This document shows positions 40,402-50,423 of a stretch of DNA of 64,000 nt, one piece after another (within the stretch, counting starts at the first letter, position 1; the number at the start of each line of letters is the position of its first letter). Both the position numbers and the translations under genes were made by a program. The stretch is from Nocardioides daedukensis. Its GTDB lineage: Bacteria; Actinomycetota; Actinomycetes; Propionibacteriales; Nocardioidaceae. The DNA is taken from positions 1,054,001 through 1,118,000 of the forward strand of contig NZ_JACCAA010000001.1 of the NCBI RefSeq assembly GCF_013408415.1, given 5' to 3'. The notes under the pieces were generated by a model that was not told the DNA's origin, did not search any database, and saw nothing but the letters and a program-made list of their open reading frames with translations.

Positions 40402-40947
40402 ATGAGTCAACCGCTGCCCACACATTCTTCTCCCGGCCGCCCGAAGAGCATCAAGGGCCGAGTGATCGCCGGCATCATCTGCATCGTGCTGGCCGTTCTC
40501 GGCGTGGTCGCGAGCCTTGTCTTCCTGATCGCCGGGCTCTTCTCGGTCGACGGCGACGTTCCCGTCGACGGGCAGCCGCACACGGTCTCGCTCGACTCCG
40601 AGGCCGAACGGATGGTCTTCGTGCAGGACGGCGCCACGATCCGGTGCAGCGTCCTCGATGAGGACGGCACTCCGGTCGAGCTCGACGAGGTGCGCGGTGA
40701 GTTCACCAAGAGCGTGAACGGGGAGGACCGGGTCGGCGTCTGGAGCTTCACTCCCCCGGGCGACTCGGTCGAGGTCACCTGCACGGGCGACGACCAGCTC
40801 GACGTCGAGGTCGGCCCCTCCGCGATCAGCGGCTCACGGATGGCCATCATGGGCATCGGGTTCGGCCTCTCCTCGCTCCTCGGCGTGATCGGACTGATCC
40901 TGCTGATCACTGCCCTGGTGAGGTGGAGCCGACGCTCACGGTCCTGA
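40402..40947 (+). CDS. Two-helix membrane protein with extracytoplasmic domain, paralogue of the preceding gene
   Basis: 181 residues from ATG 40402, 28 bases after the previous stop. A short Pro/Ser start is followed by one helix (about 18-47, 'RVIAGIICIVLAVLGVVASL'), an outside domain of about 90 residues ('VPVDGQPHTVSLDSEAERMV', 'SVEVTCTGDDQLDVEVGPSA') and a C-terminal helix (about 147-172). Arg-rich last residues place the C-terminus inside. It pairs with the preceding protein. Nothing more can be said about function. Confidence 0.68.
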   Translation: MSQPLPTHSSPGRPKSIKGRVIAGIICIVLAVLGVVASLVFLIAGLFSVDGDVPVDGQPHTVSLDSEAERMVFVQDGATIRCSVLDEDGTPVELDEVRGEFTKSVNGEDRVGVWSFTPPGDSVEVTCTGDDQLDVEVGPSAISGSRMAIMGIGFGLSSLLGVIGLILLITALVRWSRRSRS

Positions 40948-40951
40948 CTGC

Positions 40952-42028
40952 TCAGGCCTTGACCACGACGCCTCGCAGGACGATCGCGCTCGGCTCGAAG
41001 AGCACCGACAGGTCCGCGATCGGATCGCGCGGATAGACCACGAAGTCCGCAGGCGCACCCTCGGCGAGGTCGGCGTTCCAACCGAGCCACTCGCGTGCCC
41101 GCCAGGACGCGGCCCCGAGCGCCTCCTGGGCGGTGAAGCCGAGGTCGCGCATGGCGATGACCTCTCCGGCGAGGTTGCCGTGGCGGGACACCCCGCCACC
41201 GTCGGAGCCGGCATACATCGCCACCCCTGCGTCGTGCGCCGCCATCAGCGTGCGTCGCCGCCGGGCGAAGAGGTCGTCCATTGTCTCGGCATAGCGCGGG
41301 AACTTCGCCCGGCCGGCCTCGGCGTGCTCGGGGAACTTCTCCAGCTGCATCACGGTCGGCACCAGCGCAGTGCCGCGGGCGACCATCTGCTCGATCAGGT
41401 CCTCACTCAGCCCGGTGCCGTGCTCGATGCAGTCGATGCCGGCCTCGATCAGCCCCGGCAGCACGGCGTTCCCGAAGCAGTGCGCGGTCACCTTCGCGCC
41501 GTGCTCGTGCGCGACCCGGATGGCCTCGGCAAACACCTCGGGCGGGAAGCTCGGGGTCAGGTCACCGTCCTCACGCGAGATCCAGTCCCCCACCAGCTTC
41601 ACCCAGCCCTCACCGCGCTGCGCCTGGACGGCGACCTCGGCAGCAAGGTCGGCGGGCTCCACCTCGGCTGCGTAGTTGCGGATGTAGCGCTTTGTGCGGG
41701 CGATGTGCCGGCCGGCGCGGATCAGCCGCGGCAGGTCCTCGCGCTCGTGGATCCAGCGGGTGTCGGAGGCCGAGCCGCAGTCCCGGATAAGCAGCGCTCC
41801 CCCGTCGCGGTCGTCGATCGCCTGCTGCTCGGTCTCCTGATCGGTCGTCGCTCCGTTGTCGTCGAGGCCGAGGTGGCAGTGGGCGTCCACCAGTCCCGGC
41901 ACGATCCAGCCCTCGACGGCCGAGTCGGCACCCGCCTGCTTCTCATAGGTGACGGTCCCGTCCACGACGTACAGCTCGCGTGCCTCGCCATCGGGAAGCA
42001 CCGGACCGGAGAACTTCAGCGCAGTCAT
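40952..42028 (-). CDS. Metal-dependent amidohydrolase
   Basis: 358 residues from ATG 42028. Amidohydrolase/imidazolonepropionase-like fold: the metal pair His-x-His in 'VPGLVDAHCHLG', a possible carboxylated Lys in 'GWVKLVGDW', metal His in 'VTAHCFGN' and in 'DCIEHGTGLS', and the last Asp in 'MYAGSDGGGVSRHG'. All five expected ligands are seen. The substrate of this 'prolidase-like/CPS-type' branch is not clear. It faces the membrane protein gene tail to tail (4 bases apart). Confidence 0.88.
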   Translation of the reverse strand: MTALKFSGPVLPDGEARELYVVDGTVTYEKQAGADSAVEGWIVPGLVDAHCHLGLDDNGATTDQETEQQAIDDRDGGALLIRDCGSASDTRWIHEREDLPRLIRAGRHIARTKRYIRNYAAEVEPADLAAEVAVQAQRGEGWVKLVGDWISREDGDLTPSFPPEVFAEAIRVAHEHGAKVTAHCFGNAVLPGLIEAGIDCIEHGTGLSEDLIEQMVARGTALVPTVMQLEKFPEHAEAGRAKFPRYAETMDDLFARRRRTLMAAHDAGVAMYAGSDGGGVSRHGNLAGEVIAMRDLGFTAQEALGAASWRAREWLGWNADLAEGAPADFVVYPRDPIADLSVLFEPSAIVLRGVVVKA

Positions 42029-42066
42029 GTGCCGACCGTAACCGACCGTGCCCGCCTGCGGACGCC

Positions 42067-42435
42067 TCAGAGCTGGTCGAGCAGCCAGGACGGAGACATC
42101 GCCATCGCCCCGGCGCCCTGCACCAGCGCGCGCAGCAGTTGGTCGGCGGTGACCACCGTGACCCGGTGACCAGCGGCGACCGCGTCGCGGGTCTCGGCGA
42201 CGATGGTGTCGTCGCCGGCACCCTTCGCGTGCACGGTGCGCACGTGTCCGTCGCGACCCGCCTTCACGCCGCCCTTGGCAGCGCCCTCGAGCACCAGCAC
42301 GATCCGGTCGTACGTCGTGTCGGCCACCATCACCTGCTCGTGCAGGCGTCGCGCCGCACCGGAGCGGTCCTTCCACCAACCGTCAGGACGGGACCCGACG
42401 ACGTTGGCGGCATCGATGACCAGGACGGTCGCCAT
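42067..42435 (-). CDS. NYN/PIN-like ribonuclease-type protein
   Basis: 122 residues. The start 'TVLVIDAANVVGSRPDGWW' has the Asp-x-x-Asn of NYN/PIN folds; 'GAGDDTIVAET' and 'VTVVTADQLLRALV' carry further acidic residues in the usual places, forming a likely metal site. Some genomes label this family NTP pyrophosphohydrolase, which I find less convincing. It lies 38 bases after the amidohydrolase start on the same strand, and just after ffh. Confidence 0.65.
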   Translation of the reverse strand: MATVLVIDAANVVGSRPDGWWKDRSGAARRLHEQVMVADTTYDRIVLVLEGAAKGGVKAGRDGHVRTVHAKGAGDDTIVAETRDAVAAGHRVTVVTADQLLRALVQGAGAMAMSPSWLLDQL

Positions 42436-42461
42436 GGATCAGCCCCTGCCTCAGCCCTGAC

Positions 42462-44018
42462 TCACTTGAGGAACTTGGAGAAGTCCTTGGGCAGGTCGAG
42501 GTTGGCCGCAGCGGTCTCGTAGTCGACGCCGTCCGCGCCGCCGAACGGGTTCGCGCCCGAGGAAGCGGCCTTCTCCTTCGCCGCGGCCTGCTGGGCAGCA
42601 GCCTTGGCCGGGTTGCCCGAGACGCGCTTCTTCTTGCCCTGCTGCTGCTTCTTCTGCTTGCCCTTGCCGACGCCGCCGCCCATCCCGGGCATCCCGGGCA
42701 TCCCGGGCATGCCGCCGCCGCGCGCCATCTGCTGCATCATCTTGCGGGCCTCGAAGAAGCGGTCGACCAGCGTGTTCACGTCGGAGACCTGGGTGCCCGA
42801 GCCCTTGGAGATGCGCAGCCGGCGCGAACCGTCGATCATCTTCGGGTTCTCGCGCTCGCCGGGCGTCATCGACTGGATGATCGCCTGGATCCGGTCGATC
42901 TCCTTCTCGTCGAAGTTCTCCAGCTGATCGCGGAACTGGCCCATCCCGGGCAGCATGCCCATGATCTTGGTCAGTGAGCCCATCTTGCGGATCTGCTGCA
43001 TCTGGGCGAGGAAGTCGGTCAGCGTGAAGTCACCGCCACCGGCGAGCTTCTCGGCCGCCTTCTGCGCCTCCGCGGCGTCGAAGGTCTTCTCCGCCTGCTC
43101 GATCAGGGTGAGCATGTCGCCCATGTCGAGGATGCGCGAGGCCATCCGGTCGGGGTGGAAGAGGTCGAAGTCGGTCATCTTCTCGCCGTTGGAGGCGAAC
43201 ATGACCGGCTTGCCGGTGATCGAGGCGATCGAGAGCGCCGCGCCACCACGGGCGTCACCGTCGAGCTTGGTCAGCACGACGGCGTCGTAGCCGACGCCCT
43301 CCTGGAAGGCGAGCGCGGTGTTGACCGCGTCCTGGCCGATCATGGCGTCCACGACGAAGAGCACCTCGTCGGGCTGGACGGCGTCACGGATGTCGGAGGC
43401 CTGCTGCATCAGCTCGGCGTCGATGCCCAGGCGACCGGCGGTGTCGACGATCACCACGTCGTGGAGCTTGCGCTTGGCCTCCTCGATCGCCTCGCGCGCC
43501 ACTGCCACCGGGTCGCCGACGCCGTTGCCGGGCTGGGGAGCGAAGACCGGGACACCGACCCGCTCACCGTTGACCTGGAGCTGGTTGACGGCGTTGGGTC
43601 GCTGCAGGTCGGCGGCGACCAGGATCGGGGACTTGCTCTGGTCCTTGAGCCACAGCGCGAGCTTGGCGGCCAGGGTCGTCTTGCCGGCACCCTGGAGGCC
43701 GGCGAGCATGATCACCGTGGGGCCGGTCTTGGCATAGCGCAGGCGGCGGGTCTCGCCACCGAGGATGTTGACGAGCTCCTCGTTGACGATCTTGATGATC
43801 TGCTGCGCCGGGTTCAGCGCCTGGCTGACCTCGGCGCCGCGGGCCCGCTCCTTGACCGCGCCCACGAACTCCTTGACCACGGGGAGGGCGACGTCGGCCT
43901 CGAGCAGCGCGATGCGGATCTCGCGCGCGGTGGCGTCGATGTCGGCTTCGGAGAGCTTGCCCTTGCCGCGGAGGTTCTTGAAGGTGTCGGCAAGACGGTC
44001 AGAAAGAGTCGCGAACAA
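42462..44018 (-). CDS. ffh: Signal recognition particle protein Ffh
   Basis: 518 residues from TTG 44018 (AGGGA upstream). N domain to about 90; G domain with P-loop 'MLAGLQGAGKTTLAAKLAL', the insertion box 'DLQRPNAVNQL', DTAGRLGID and the TKLDGDARGG motif. The M domain (about 310-440) has 'KIMGMLPGM' and the RNA-binding 'SGTQVSDVNTLVDRFFEARK'. A short stretch of repeated Gly-Met-Pro is near 430-445, then a Lys/Gln-rich tail. It binds 4.5S RNA and delivers membrane proteins with FtsY. It stands before glnD in the minus-strand order; the small hairpin GTGCGG/CCGCAC at 44064-44080 is in its leader. Confidence 0.96.
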   Translation of the reverse strand: MFATLSDRLADTFKNLRGKGKLSEADIDATAREIRIALLEADVALPVVKEFVGAVKERARGAEVSQALNPAQQIIKIVNEELVNILGGETRRLRYAKTGPTVIMLAGLQGAGKTTLAAKLALWLKDQSKSPILVAADLQRPNAVNQLQVNGERVGVPVFAPQPGNGVGDPVAVAREAIEEAKRKLHDVVIVDTAGRLGIDAELMQQASDIRDAVQPDEVLFVVDAMIGQDAVNTALAFQEGVGYDAVVLTKLDGDARGGAALSIASITGKPVMFASNGEKMTDFDLFHPDRMASRILDMGDMLTLIEQAEKTFDAAEAQKAAEKLAGGGDFTLTDFLAQMQQIRKMGSLTKIMGMLPGMGQFRDQLENFDEKEIDRIQAIIQSMTPGERENPKMIDGSRRLRISKGSGTQVSDVNTLVDRFFEARKMMQQMARGGGMPGMPGMPGMGGGVGKGKQKKQQQGKKKRVSGNPAKAAAQQAAAKEKAASSGANPFGGADGVDYETAAANLDLPKDFSKFLK

Positions 44019-44146
44019 GTTTCGGGTTCCCTGGTCTCGAAGGATGCGGTATCGAAGGACGGGGTGCGGCGTTTCCGCACGTCACTCAGTGTCCCAGCCT
44101 AACCGCCGCAAGTGTCCGAGCGGGAAACCACTGACGCCGTGGGCGG

Positions 44147-46375
44147 TCAGGACCCGGGCTGCTCGTGGTGCGTCAACCGCTTGCGTACGGCGTGCGCGGC
44201 CTCGGCGGACCTCTCGTCGCTGAGCGCACCCGCCCCGGGCTCCTGGAGATAGAACACGTCCATCGCCTGCGGCCCGAGGGTGTCGACGTGGGCGGACCGG
44301 ACCGAGATCCGCAAGCCCGCCAGTGCCGAGCACACCTCGTGCACCACTCCCGGCCGGTCGTCGGTGCGCACTTCCAGGACGGTGGCACTCTGCGAGGCTT
44401 CCGGCCGTACGACGACACTCGGCGCCAGCCGGGTCGTGCCGGCCCGCTTCAGCCTGGCCGCCGCGTCGATCCGGCCGTCCGCGATCGCCGCGATCCGTTG
44501 GCGAAGCACCCTGGCATCCAGGTGCTGGTCGGCGACCTGCCACTCGGAGACGCCGTACTCCTCCTGCGTCCACGCCCGCGCCGCCAGCACCGAGGTGCGC
44601 TGCAGCGCCAGCATCGCGGCGGCATCCGCGAGCAGGCCGATCCGGTCGCCGGAGACCACCATCACCCGGGCCCCGTCACCGGTGAGCGCCACGTCCACGA
44701 CGATCCCGGACGGATCCGAGCGCACACTCGCCGGGATCGTCACCTGGGGCTGGATGAGCCGTGGTGCGCCCGTGCGGTCCCCGCTGTCAGCCAGCGCAGC
44801 CTCGCAGCGCCGGGCCAACCGCTCCACCAGCCCGGCCCGCCAGGACGACCAGGCCTTTGTCGAGGTGGCTCGGGCGTCGGCCTCGGTGAGTGCCAGCAGC
44901 AACGACAGCGCTTCGGTCGAGGTGACCCGGGCGGTGATCGCAGCGACCGTTGCCGGGTCGTCCGGGTCGCGCGTGGTGGCTGTCTCGGCCAGCAGCAGGT
45001 GCCAGCGCACGAGCGTGCCGATCAGGCCGATCTCGCCGTCGTCGAAGCCCAGCCGGGCGGCCACCTCGCGGGCGATCGGCTCGCCAGCCGTCGAGTGGTC
45101 CCCCAACTCTCCCTTGCCGATGTCGTGCAGGAGCGCGGCCACGAGCAGCACGTCGGGTCGCGCGACCCGGCGGATCAGGGCACTGGCCTCGATGCAGGTC
45201 TCGACGACGTGGCGATCGACGGTGAAGCGGTGGATGGCTGAGGCGTGCGGGAGGGTCCGGATCGGTTCCCACTCGGGGAGGAGTCGCTGCAGTCCCCCGG
45301 TCTGCTCCAGGGTCTCCCACACCGCCAGCAGGCCGCGGCCTGAGGCGAGCAGCCGGACCAGCAGCTGACGTGCCTCGACCGGCCAGGGCGTGCGCATCGG
45401 CGGGCATTCGGCGACCACCCGGGCCGCCGTCGCCGGCGCCAGCACCAGGTCCCGCTCGGCTGCCTCGGCACACACCCGGAGCAGGAGCAGCGGGTCCCGG
45501 TCGGGTCGTGCCCTTCTCTCCAGCACCACTTCGCCCTTGGAGATCGCAACCCCGTGCCCGATCGGGTCGAGATCCGGCCGGCGGGCACCGACCGCGCGCG
45601 GTCGTTCGAGCACGTCCTCGACGCGGCGCCAGGTGAGGCGGGAGATGTGGGTGATCCTCCGGCCGGCACGACGGATCCGGACCTGCGCCGCGAGCGGGTC
45701 ATCGTCGAGCAGGGCCCAGGTCTCCGGAGTGATCCGGTCGTTCGGTCGTCCGTGCAGGGCCTGGACCAGGTCACGCACGTCGAGCAGCTCGCGACGACAC
45801 GACTCAAGCTCGACGTGTGGTGCATCGACCAACCAGGTCGCCACCAGCGCCTTGATCACGGTCGCGTCGCGCAGCCCGCCCAGCGCCTCCTTGAGATCGG
45901 GCACCGAGGCATGGGCCAGCTCCCCCATCAGCACGTGCCGCTGGGTGACCAGCTCACGCAGCTCGGGCAACCGCCGGCGAGCCTCGCGCCGCCACTGCGC
46001 GAGCATCGTGGTCCGCACCCGCAGGGCGAGGTTGGGGTCCCCGGCCAGGAACCGCACGTCCTGCATGCCGAGCGCCACCTTGAGGTCGTCGCCGGCCGCA
46101 GCGATCGTCTCCGAGACCGTGCGGACCGAGTGGTCCAGGCGGACCCCCGCGTCCCAGATCGGGTACCAGACCTGTTCGGCCAGCTCCCCCACCCGCACGG
46201 CGTCGTCGTGGAGCAGCACCACGTCGAGGTCCGAGTGCGGCGCCAACTCGGCGCGGCCGTATCCGCCGACTGCCACCAGCGCAACACCGGTCCGCGGCCC
46301 GTCGAGGTCGTCGTACGCCGTGGCGCAGAGTGTGTCGGCCCGTGCGGTGCGGGCGGCGCGTTCAGCGGCAGTCAT
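44147..46375 (-). CDS. glnD: PII uridylyl/adenylyltransferase GlnD
   Basis: 742 residues from ATG 46375 (AGGAG upstream). The nucleotidyltransferase signature is 'GGYGRAELAPHSDLDVVLLH'; the HD hydrolase domain has 'LLHDIGKGELGDHS'; and two ACT domains are at the C-terminus ('VMVVSGDRIGLLADAAAMLA', 'EVRTDDRPGVVHEVCSALAG'). In actinobacteria GlnD adenylylates Tyr51 of PII rather than uridylylating it. It is downstream of amt-glnB, with a hairpin between. Confidence 0.94.
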   Translation of the reverse strand: MTAAERAARTARADTLCATAYDDLDGPRTGVALVAVGGYGRAELAPHSDLDVVLLHDDAVRVGELAEQVWYPIWDAGVRLDHSVRTVSETIAAAGDDLKVALGMQDVRFLAGDPNLALRVRTTMLAQWRREARRRLPELRELVTQRHVLMGELAHASVPDLKEALGGLRDATVIKALVATWLVDAPHVELESCRRELLDVRDLVQALHGRPNDRITPETWALLDDDPLAAQVRIRRAGRRITHISRLTWRRVEDVLERPRAVGARRPDLDPIGHGVAISKGEVVLERRARPDRDPLLLLRVCAEAAERDLVLAPATAARVVAECPPMRTPWPVEARQLLVRLLASGRGLLAVWETLEQTGGLQRLLPEWEPIRTLPHASAIHRFTVDRHVVETCIEASALIRRVARPDVLLVAALLHDIGKGELGDHSTAGEPIAREVAARLGFDDGEIGLIGTLVRWHLLLAETATTRDPDDPATVAAITARVTSTEALSLLLALTEADARATSTKAWSSWRAGLVERLARRCEAALADSGDRTGAPRLIQPQVTIPASVRSDPSGIVVDVALTGDGARVMVVSGDRIGLLADAAAMLALQRTSVLAARAWTQEEYGVSEWQVADQHLDARVLRQRIAAIADGRIDAAARLKRAGTTRLAPSVVVRPEASQSATVLEVRTDDRPGVVHEVCSALAGLRISVRSAHVDTLGPQAMDVFYLQEPGAGALSDERSAEAAHAVRKRLTHHEQPGS

Positions 46376-46401
46376 GGAGTCTCCTGGCAGGCGAATGACA
46401 C

Positions 46402-46442
46402 ACGCCGGCACCCGACCCTGCGTGAGGATCGGGCACCGGCGT
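46402..46442 (-). terminator. Hairpin between glnB and glnD
   Basis: ACGCCGG (46402-46408) pairs exactly with CCGGCGT (46436-46442), and inside it CCGA/TCGG can pair. It lies 26 bases beyond the glnB stop. It may end most amt-glnB transcripts before glnD, giving lower GlnD levels. Confidence 0.5.
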
Positions 46443-46467
46443 CAGTGTGAACTCGAGAACGGTTCGC

Positions 46468-48227
<1,760 letters not shown>

Positions 48228-48348
48228 GGAACCTCCAGTTGTGCGTTCACGGTTGGAGCCGGAGTTCCTCGTCCGACCTCGGTGTCGGCAGGCTCCTGCT
48301 CGGTGGTGAAACCTTCACCCCTGGAGATTTCGGCGTACGCGCTCGCAT

Positions 48349-48406
48349 GTTGCGTTCACGAAACGAGTGCGCGCCGGGTGTTACTTCCATGTTTCGTCGA
48401 TCTCAC
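48349..48406 (-). promoter_or_regulatory. GlnR-like binding sites upstream of amt
   Basis: The actinobacterial GlnR pattern is GTnAC-n6-GAAAC repeated at 6-base spacing. On the minus strand GTGAG (48406-48402), GAAAC (48395-48391) and GTAAC (48384-48380) lie with exact 6-base gaps; the first differs at one base. On the plus strand GTTGC-n6-GAAAC (48349-48364) makes a second, weaker pair. The spacing and position, 120-180 bases before the amt start, fit nitrogen control. The presence of GlnR itself is not visible here. Confidence 0.5.
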
Positions 48407-48450
48407 CGCGCGGGTCACCCGGGTTGGGCCGCCCGGGTGTCAGGGCGGTG

Positions 48451-49611
48451 TCAGCCCAGCAGTGCGTCGACGAACGCCTCGGGCTGGAAGGGAGCCAGGT
48501 CGTCGGCGCCCTCACCCAGGCCGACGAGCTTGACCGGTACGCCGAGCTCGCGCTGCACGGCGACCACGATGCCGCCCTTGGCCGAGCCGTCGAGCTTGGT
48601 GAGCACGATCCCGGTGACGTTGACGATCTCGGAGAAGACGCGGGCCTGGATCATCCCGTTCTGGCCGGTGGTTGCGTCCAGGACCAGCAGCACCTCGGTA
48701 ACCGGGGCCTGCTTCTCGATGACTCGCTTGACCTTGCCGAGCTCGTCCATCAGGCCGGCCTTGTTCTGCAGGCGACCGGCGGTGTCGACCAGGACGACGT
48801 CGGTGCCCTGCTCCACGCCCTGCTTGACCGCCTCGAAGGCGACGCTGGCGGGATCCGAGCCCTCGGGGCCCTTCACGACGGGTACGCCGACCCGCTCACC
48901 CCACGTCGCCAGCTGCTCGACGGCAGCTGCGCGGAAGGTGTCGGCCGCACCGAGCACGACCGAGCGCTCGTCGGCGACCAGGATCCGCGAGATCTTGCCG
49001 ACTGTGGTGGTCTTGCCGGCGCCGTTCACACCGACGACGAGCACGACACCGGGCTTGCCGTCCTGACCGGTGACCTGGAGTCCGCGGTCCATGGACGGGT
49101 CGACCAGGTTGATCAGCTCCTCGCGGAGCACCTCTCGCGGGGTGCCGGCGTCATTGCCCTCGACGCGGAGGCGGGTGCGCAGCTTCTCGACGAGCTCCTG
49201 GGTCGGCTTGACCCCGATGTCCGCGGTGAGCAGGACGTCCTCGATGTCCTCCCAGGTGTCCTCGTCGAGACGGTCCCTGGAGAGCAGGGCGAGCAGACCC
49301 CGGCCCAGGCTTCCCTGGGATCGGGAGAGTCGCTGGCGCAGCCGCACCAGCCTGCTGGCAGTGCCTTCCGGCTTCTCCAGCGTGGGGGCCGACGGCTCCA
49401 CCTCGACCGGAGCGGGCTCGAGGCCCGGCTCAACACCCGGCTCGACCTGGGTCGGCGGGGCGGAGGTCTCCTCGCGCGGTGGCGCGATGACATCGGTGCC
49501 CTCGGACGGCTTCTTCCGCCGACCGAGTCCGCTGACCAGGCCAGCGATGGCGAGCACGCCGACAACGGCGATCGCGATGATCAGATAGAGCCAGTCACCC
49601 AGGAAATCCAT
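48451..49611 (-). CDS. ftsY: Signal recognition particle receptor FtsY
   Basis: 386 residues. An N-terminal membrane helix (about 5-29, 'WLYLIIAIAVVGVLAIAGLV') is typical of the actinobacterial form and replaces the E. coli acidic domain; a Pro/Glu-rich linker to about 85 follows. NG domain: P-loop 'VVGVNGAGKTTTVGKISRIL', 'GAADTFRAAAVEQL', DTAGRLQNK, and TKLDGSAKGG. It is the receptor that docks Ffh-ribosome complexes. Usually encoded right after smc, here with two small genes between. Confidence 0.96.
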   Translation of the reverse strand: MDFLGDWLYLIIAIAVVGVLAIAGLVSGLGRRKKPSEGTDVIAPPREETSAPPTQVEPGVEPGLEPAPVEVEPSAPTLEKPEGTASRLVRLRQRLSRSQGSLGRGLLALLSRDRLDEDTWEDIEDVLLTADIGVKPTQELVEKLRTRLRVEGNDAGTPREVLREELINLVDPSMDRGLQVTGQDGKPGVVLVVGVNGAGKTTTVGKISRILVADERSVVLGAADTFRAAAVEQLATWGERVGVPVVKGPEGSDPASVAFEAVKQGVEQGTDVVLVDTAGRLQNKAGLMDELGKVKRVIEKQAPVTEVLLVLDATTGQNGMIQARVFSEIVNVTGIVLTKLDGSAKGGIVVAVQRELGVPVKLVGLGEGADDLAPFQPEAFVDALLG

Positions 49612-49633
49612 GGACCGAATCCAACCAGAGAGC

Positions 49634-49798
49634 TCAGCGCTGGTCGATGGTGGGGACCGCGTCGACCGTCTTCTTCATGGCCGCGCCCACCCAGGGCAGC
49701 GCGGGCACGTCCTGGCCGCGGTGGGGGAAGGCGACATAGAGCATGACCACTCCGGCGACGAGCACGATTGCGAACATCACCACGATGATGGGGAGCAA
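49634..49798 (-). CDS. 54-residue membrane microprotein, unknown
   Basis: A short frame from TTG 49798 to a stop at 49634, preceded by AAGGG at 6-base spacing. It encodes one hydrophobic helix (about residues 3-23: LPIIVVMFAIVLVAGVVML) followed by 'YVAFPHRGQDVPALPWVGAA' and MKKTVDAVPTIDQR. The sequence is protein-like: a sensible helix, then a Pro/Trp-containing amphipathic end, and synonymous codons high in G/C at position three. It lies 22 bases before ftsY on the same strand. It is not recognised and there is no methionine start except internal ones (residues 8 and 19). Confidence 0.65.
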   Translation of the reverse strand: MLPIIVVMFAIVLVAGVVMLYVAFPHRGQDVPALPWVGAAMKKTVDAVPTIDQR

Positions 49799-49903
49799 GG
49801 ACAGCCCTTCTCAAGACAACTCGGACAACGGCTTCCAGACTCGCACAACGGTGGTGAGCCCCAAACCGGCTCGCGAGGCGACAGTGAGGTGGATCACACC
49901 AGG

Positions 49904-50356
49904 TCAGGCACGCAAGAGCGGTTCCACCGCCGCGCGGATCTCCTGCGGCATCGGCACGACCGGGCGATTCCCGGCGCCGTGCTCGTTGTCGACATAGACG
50001 TGCACGAAGCGACCCTCGGCCGCGGCCTCGTCCGAGTCGCCCTGGAAGAGCCCGATCCGATAGACGATCGAGGACGTACCGACCTTGTCCACGACCAGGC
50101 CCATCTCGATCGGCTCGGGGAACCCGATCTCGCGGAAGTAGCGGCACGAGGTCTCCGCGACGACGCCGATCTGCGGCAGCAGCCGGACGTTGACCCCGGT
50201 CGCCTCGAAGAGGTGCGCGTTCACCGCGGTGTCGAAGAGCTCGTAGTAGGTCGCATTGTTGAGGTGACCGTAGGCGTCGTCGTCGCGCCAGCGCGTGGTC
50301 ACGGTCCGCCAGGCGACATAGTCGGCACGGGTGGGCAGCGGGGGGCGTTCACTCAC
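49904..50356 (-). CDS. 4-hydroxybenzoyl-CoA thioesterase-like hotdog protein
   Basis: 150 residues from GTG 50356. It is a hotdog-fold acyl-CoA thioesterase: 'TRWRDDDAYGHLNNATYYEL' is the family signature with the Asp of the 4HBT site; 'RYFREIGFPEPIEMGLVVDK' and 'SIVYRIGLFQGDSDEAAAEG' form the central strands. Substrate unknown. It lies between smc and the microprotein, same strand. Confidence 0.88.
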   Translation of the reverse strand: MSERPPLPTRADYVAWRTVTTRWRDDDAYGHLNNATYYELFDTAVNAHLFEATGVNVRLLPQIGVVAETSCRYFREIGFPEPIEMGLVVDKVGTSSIVYRIGLFQGDSDEAAAEGRFVHVYVDNEHGAGNRPVVPMPQEIRAAVEPLLRA

Positions 50357-50423
50357 CCGAGCAGCCTAGCCTCGCCCCGCGTCTCGGGACGCACCGGCAA
50401 CCCGCTGCGGACGCGCTCCTCGC

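Noticed and set aside
42680..42711. Tandem nucleotide repeat (CATCCCGGG units)
   Set aside because: It codes for the Gly-Met-Pro repeats normal in the methionine-rich M domain tail of Ffh; no sign of phase variation or mobile origin.
44111..44124. A stretch like the D-arm start of a serine tRNA (GTGTCCGAGCGGG)
   Set aside because: No acceptor or anticodon arm can be formed around it; the match is only the common short phrase.
46402..46442. A small RNA gene between glnB and glnD
   Set aside because: Only one hairpin in a 92-base spacer and no promoter-like elements; a terminator or attenuator explains it better.
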